Shown: positions 61,422 through 64,000 of the stretch, piece by piece
How the letters are laid out: each line of letters starts with the position of its first letter
Numbering within the stretch: position 1 is the stretch's first letter
NCBI RefSeq assembly: GCF_900149705.1
Contig: NZ_LT703001.1
Coordinates: 1,860,001-1,924,000 of the forward strand
From: Sphingorhabdus sp. Alg231-15
GTDB taxonomy: Bacteria; Pseudomonadota; Alphaproteobacteria; Sphingomonadales; Sphingomonadaceae
Direction of reading: 5' to 3'
Length of the DNA: 64,000 nt
The notes under the pieces: model-generated
What the model was told of the DNA's origin: nothing
Databases searched by the model: none
The model's input: the letters and a program-made list of their open reading frames with translations, nothing else
Translations under genes and position numbers: made by a program

Positions 61422-61973
61422 TTAATGTGCCGCCTTGTTCATATCCACCTTCTCGACCCATTCAGGGAAGAAGCTGGGCTCACGGGTAGACCAACCCGGT
61501 GCCGTGGCTGCCGCTTCGCTGATCGACTGCAACAGGCCCTTGCGGGTCTTCGGATGCAAATGTGGCAGGGAGGCAGCGGCACAGAAACTACCGGGCAACC
61601 ATGGCCGTGCATCAGGACCGAGCAGCCGTTCATAGAGAAAACGGTAGGCGGAAAAGCAATTGATCCGCCCTTGCCCCAGATCATAGGCCGATAATGTCAT
61701 CAAGGCCGGCATGAATTTTTCGATGCCGTCGACCGCACAGTCTTGCGGAATGGTTTTACGAATATCGGCGAGCCGCTTGTAGAGTTTCATCTGTACCTTG
61801 ATACCGGCTTCCTCGACCGCATCACGTGACCAGGTTTCGATCGCATCGGAGCGTTCCAGCCCGACATCAAGCGAGCGCCGGATATAGCGTTGGGTCGCCG
61901 AACCAAAGCTCGCAAATTCTTTCATTTCCGACAGGGTCATTGCGCCTGGTACCGGTTGCATGGCTTTGGTCAT
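61422..61973 (-). CDS. Hypothetical cytoplasmic protein
   Basis: The 183-residue protein starts at the ATG at 61973, with AGTAGGAGTTACG upstream; the longer open frame is rejected. There is no signal or membrane segment. It contains ASFGSATQRYIRRSLDVGLE, YKRLADIRKTIPQDCAVDGIEKFMPALMTLSAYDLGQGRINCFSAYRFLYERLLGPD (quoted in part) and a Trp-containing C-terminus (FFPEWVEKVDMNKAAH). I do not recognise it. It is divergent from the LytS-type kinase gene with about 250 bp between. Confidence 0.75.
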   Translation of the reverse strand: MTKAMQPVPGAMTLSEMKEFASFGSATQRYIRRSLDVGLERSDAIETWSRDAVEEAGIKVQMKLYKRLADIRKTIPQDCAVDGIEKFMPALMTLSAYDLGQGRINCFSAYRFLYERLLGPDARPWLPGSFCAAASLPHLHPKTRKGLLQSISEAAATAPGWSTREPSFFPEWVEKVDMNKAAH

Positions 61974-62224
61974 CGTAACTCCTACTCTGGAACAGTGTCT
62001 GTCCCCACGAACGTCACTTGACCAAAACATGGTTAGGATTTGATTAATCATAGTAGGATTTGGCGGAAATTTGTTCCCAAGAGGTTCAAAAATCGTGGAA
62101 ATTACACGGCCGCAACCGAAAGTTTCGACCAACGGCAACCCTGTTTCGACCGGACACGATTCCGATAGAGACAATTGATACCATTTTATCCTAAGCTGTC
62201 AGCCAATGAGAAATTAGGCGTCTA

Positions 62225-63352
62225 ATGAGAAAATTCGACATCGGAAATCACAAACCATCGGTTGGTCAACAGGTCGCAATCCTGTCGATCCTCGGTTTTT
62301 GGTTATTTTATGTGGTCATCATTACTTTGCGAGCCGCGGTCGGAGACTGGCCGGCGCAGGAAGAACTGGCCGTGCGCCGGGTCTTCGTGACCATTCTGGG
62401 TATCGCCATCACCTATATGCTATATCGGCTGCTGCGGCTTTTTGAGGAAAAGGCACTTTCCACCCGAATCATTACTGCTTTTGCAGGAGCCATCCCCTGC
62501 GCAATCGCGATCGCCGCTTTCAACTTTTACATGTTCAATGTCTACGATCCCCAAAGCCTTTTCGATGAAAAGAATATGGAGGAGATGCGCAAATATATGG
62601 AGCAGGAGAATTTTGCGCTTAAGGTGATTGTTGAAGACAGCATCTCGCGGTTCTTCTTCATGATCAGCTGGGCGTCGTTATACCTGACACTCAGCTATGC
62701 CTCGGAAGTCCGTACCGTGGAACGCAAGGCGGCTCGTTTTGCCCAGGCAGCGCAGGACGCCGAACTGCGCAGCTTGCGCTATCAGGTCAATCCGCACTTC
62801 CTGTTCAACACACTTAACAGCCTCAGCACCTTGGTCATGCGCAGCCAGCCCGAAGAAGCCGAGGAAATGATCCTCAACCTGTCAAAATTCTATCGCACCA
62901 GCCTCTCTGGAGATCCGCTCGAAGATGTCGCTCTGTCGGAAGAAGTGCATCTGCAAAATCTCTATCTCGATATTGAAGCCGTACGCTTTCCCAAGCGTTT
63001 GAAAACGGAGACGCATATTCCGGCGGAATTGGATGACGTGCTGGTACCTGGTCTGATCCTGCAACCGCTGGTGGAAAATGCGATCAAGCATGGCGTGGCC
63101 CATAGCAAGCGGCCGGTGACCATCGCCATCAGCGCATCAGCTGAGGGGGATTTTCTGAAACTGACCGTTGCCGATGACGGTGAAACCAAATCGCAAAACA
63201 AAGCCAGCGACCAGAATAATGGCATAGGCCTGGCCAATGTCCGTGACCGGTTAGAGACTAGATTTGGCACTCAGGCCAAGCTACAAACCCACCGACCCGA
63301 AACCGGCGGATTTGTTGCGGAACTAACCATGCCTCTGTTAGCGGATATCTGA
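62225..63352 (+). CDS. LytS/AlgZ-type sensor histidine kinase
   Basis: The 375-residue protein has four N-terminal membrane helices (residues ~16-36, 52-70, 81-103, 138-158), then a His_kinase domain (PF06580 type) with phosphoacceptor His191 in YQVNPHFLFNTLNSL and an HATPase with the N-box QPLVENAIKHG (Asn285) and GIGLANVRDRL. The short periplasmic loops suggest a membrane-embedded or redox signal rather than a ligand-binding domain. It is followed by the LytTR response regulator after 2 bp, forming a two-component system. Confidence 0.94.
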   Translation: MRKFDIGNHKPSVGQQVAILSILGFWLFYVVIITLRAAVGDWPAQEELAVRRVFVTILGIAITYMLYRLLRLFEEKALSTRIITAFAGAIPCAIAIAAFNFYMFNVYDPQSLFDEKNMEEMRKYMEQENFALKVIVEDSISRFFFMISWASLYLTLSYASEVRTVERKAARFAQAAQDAELRSLRYQVNPHFLFNTLNSLSTLVMRSQPEEAEEMILNLSKFYRTSLSGDPLEDVALSEEVHLQNLYLDIEAVRFPKRLKTETHIPAELDDVLVPGLILQPLVENAIKHGVAHSKRPVTIAISASAEGDFLKLTVADDGETKSQNKASDQNNGIGLANVRDRLETRFGTQAKLQTHRPETGGFVAELTMPLLADI

Positions 63353-63354
63353 AT

Positions 63355-64000
63355 ATGGCGGACGATACGGCCCCTGCTCTTGTACAGCTCAACACATTGA
63401 TTGTTGATGACGAGCCACTGGCAATTGAACGGCTGCAACTTTTATGTGCGCGCCAGAAGCATATCAACCTGGTCGGCACAGCCAGTGACGGGGAAGCGGC
63501 TATCCGCCTGACCGAGCAGTTGCAGCCCGATTTGCTGCTGCTCGATATTGCGATGCCGGGCATGGACGGACTGGAAGTTGCCAAGAACCTTTCGGATCTA
63601 AGCAATCCGCCCGCGATTATCTTTGTAACCGCCTTTGATAAATTTGCCGTAGAAGCTTTTGGTGTCGCCGCGATCGATTATGTCCTGAAGCCGGTCGAGA
63701 CAGACAGACTTTCACTTGCCATTTCCCGGGTACTCGAACGCAAAACCGAACAAGTGCCACTAGCCAACAGTAAATCTCCGTGGGCAGAGGAATTCTGGGT
63801 ACCCTATAAATCGGAATTGCGCCGGATTGCTGCTTCTGAAATCAATCGGGTCGAGGCCGAAAGAGACTATATGCGACTGCATGTTGGCGGCGAAGCGGAC
63901 AGCGATCATGGTGGCACCAGCTATCTGCTGCACCAGACGATTACCGGCCTTGAAGAGCGACTCAATCCCGAACATTTCATCCGTCTGCATCGGTCTCATC
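63355..64000 (+). CDS. LytTR family response regulator, 5' part
   Basis: The frame runs from the ATG at 63355 off the right edge (215 codons visible). The receiver domain has the acidic pair in LIVDDEPLAIERLQ, phosphoacceptor Asp64 in LLLLDIAMPGMDGLEV, the Thr in IIFVTAFDKFAVEAF and the Lys in DYVLKPVE. From about residue 145 the LytTR DNA-binding domain begins (WVPYKSELRRIAASEINRVEAERDYMRLHV, quoted in part). It is the cognate partner of the adjacent kinase. Targets are outside the window or unknown. Confidence 0.95.
   Translation, partial: MADDTAPALVQLNTLIVDDEPLAIERLQLLCARQKHINLVGTASDGEAAIRLTEQLQPDLLLLDIAMPGMDGLEVAKNLSDLSNPPAIIFVTAFDKFAVEAFGVAAIDYVLKPVETDRLSLAISRVLERKTEQVPLANSKSPWAEEFWVPYKSELRRIAASEINRVEAERDYMRLHVGGEADSDHGGTSYLLHQTITGLEERLNPEHFIRLHRSH

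Overview
The window is a chromosomal stretch of an alphaproteobacterium, most likely a Sphingomonadales member (Sphingopyxis/Sphingorhabdus-like). This placement is an inference. It rests on the core gene neighbourhoods (rpsT-mutM-ubiE-ubiB-coaBC-dut near dnaA; lnt-metK-trmB; helicase-S4-fdxA-carD; argH-lptM-lysA), an alphaproteobacterial GAAC-N7-GAAC LexA box, a Lys/Ala-rich tail on ribosomal protein L21, a Mg-type HemB and many TonB-dependent receptors. I see no prophage, transposase or CRISPR array.

Layout. 1-3.0 kb: fatty-acid activation and breakdown genes (acyl-CoA ligase 3' end, TesB thioesterase, thiolase). 3.1-7.3 kb, minus strand: argH, an LptM-like lipoprotein, lysA, a siroheme-synthase-type protein and a DUF2721 membrane protein, with a 16-bp tandem repeat before the last. 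7.4-12.7 kb: a TlpA-like lipoprotein, a dispersed repeat element beside tRNA-Val, an AT-rich region with palindromes before dnaA, a DUF4136 lipoprotein, a degenerate-receiver/winged-helix regulator and rpsT. 12.8-22.5 kb: mutM, then ubiE-ubiB-coaBC-dut, a HesA/MoeB-type E1-like enzyme, MAPEG, GFA and sirtuin proteins, dapB and nth.

22.6-28.3 kb holds tRNA-Arg and an SOS mutagenesis cassette (imuA-imuB-dnaE2) behind a LexA box. 28.3-35.5 kb is one minus-strand iron cluster: a Fur-box-like site, a TonB-dependent haem/transferrin-type receptor, a DUF6607 protein and an FbpABC-type Fe(III) ABC transporter. 35.7-40.6 kb is a complete B12 uptake operon (btuB-btuF-btuC-btuD) under a cobalamin riboswitch. 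40.7-45.2 kb is the helicase-S4-fdxA-carD group, broken by a second, inverted copy of the dispersed repeat.

45.4-52.5 kb: an M23 endopeptidase, hemB, two GNAT acetyltransferases, a gamma-carbonic-anhydrase-like protein, rplU-rpmA with a strong terminator, and a third GNAT gene. 52.5-60.3 kb: two paralogous PF10118 metal-dependent hydrolases (the second divergent from a TetR regulator with a good promoter between them), trmB-metK-lnt and a VOC protein. 60.3-64 kb: two uncharacterised proteins and a LytS-type sensor kinase with a LytTR response regulator that runs off the window.

The most interesting material is the repeat pair, the palindrome-rich dnaA upstream region, the DUF6607-containing iron operon whose receptor lacks the usual haem histidine between its FRAP and NPNL boxes, the duplicated PF10118/TetR unit and the degenerate-receiver regulator. 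All calls come from reading the sequence; no database search was run.
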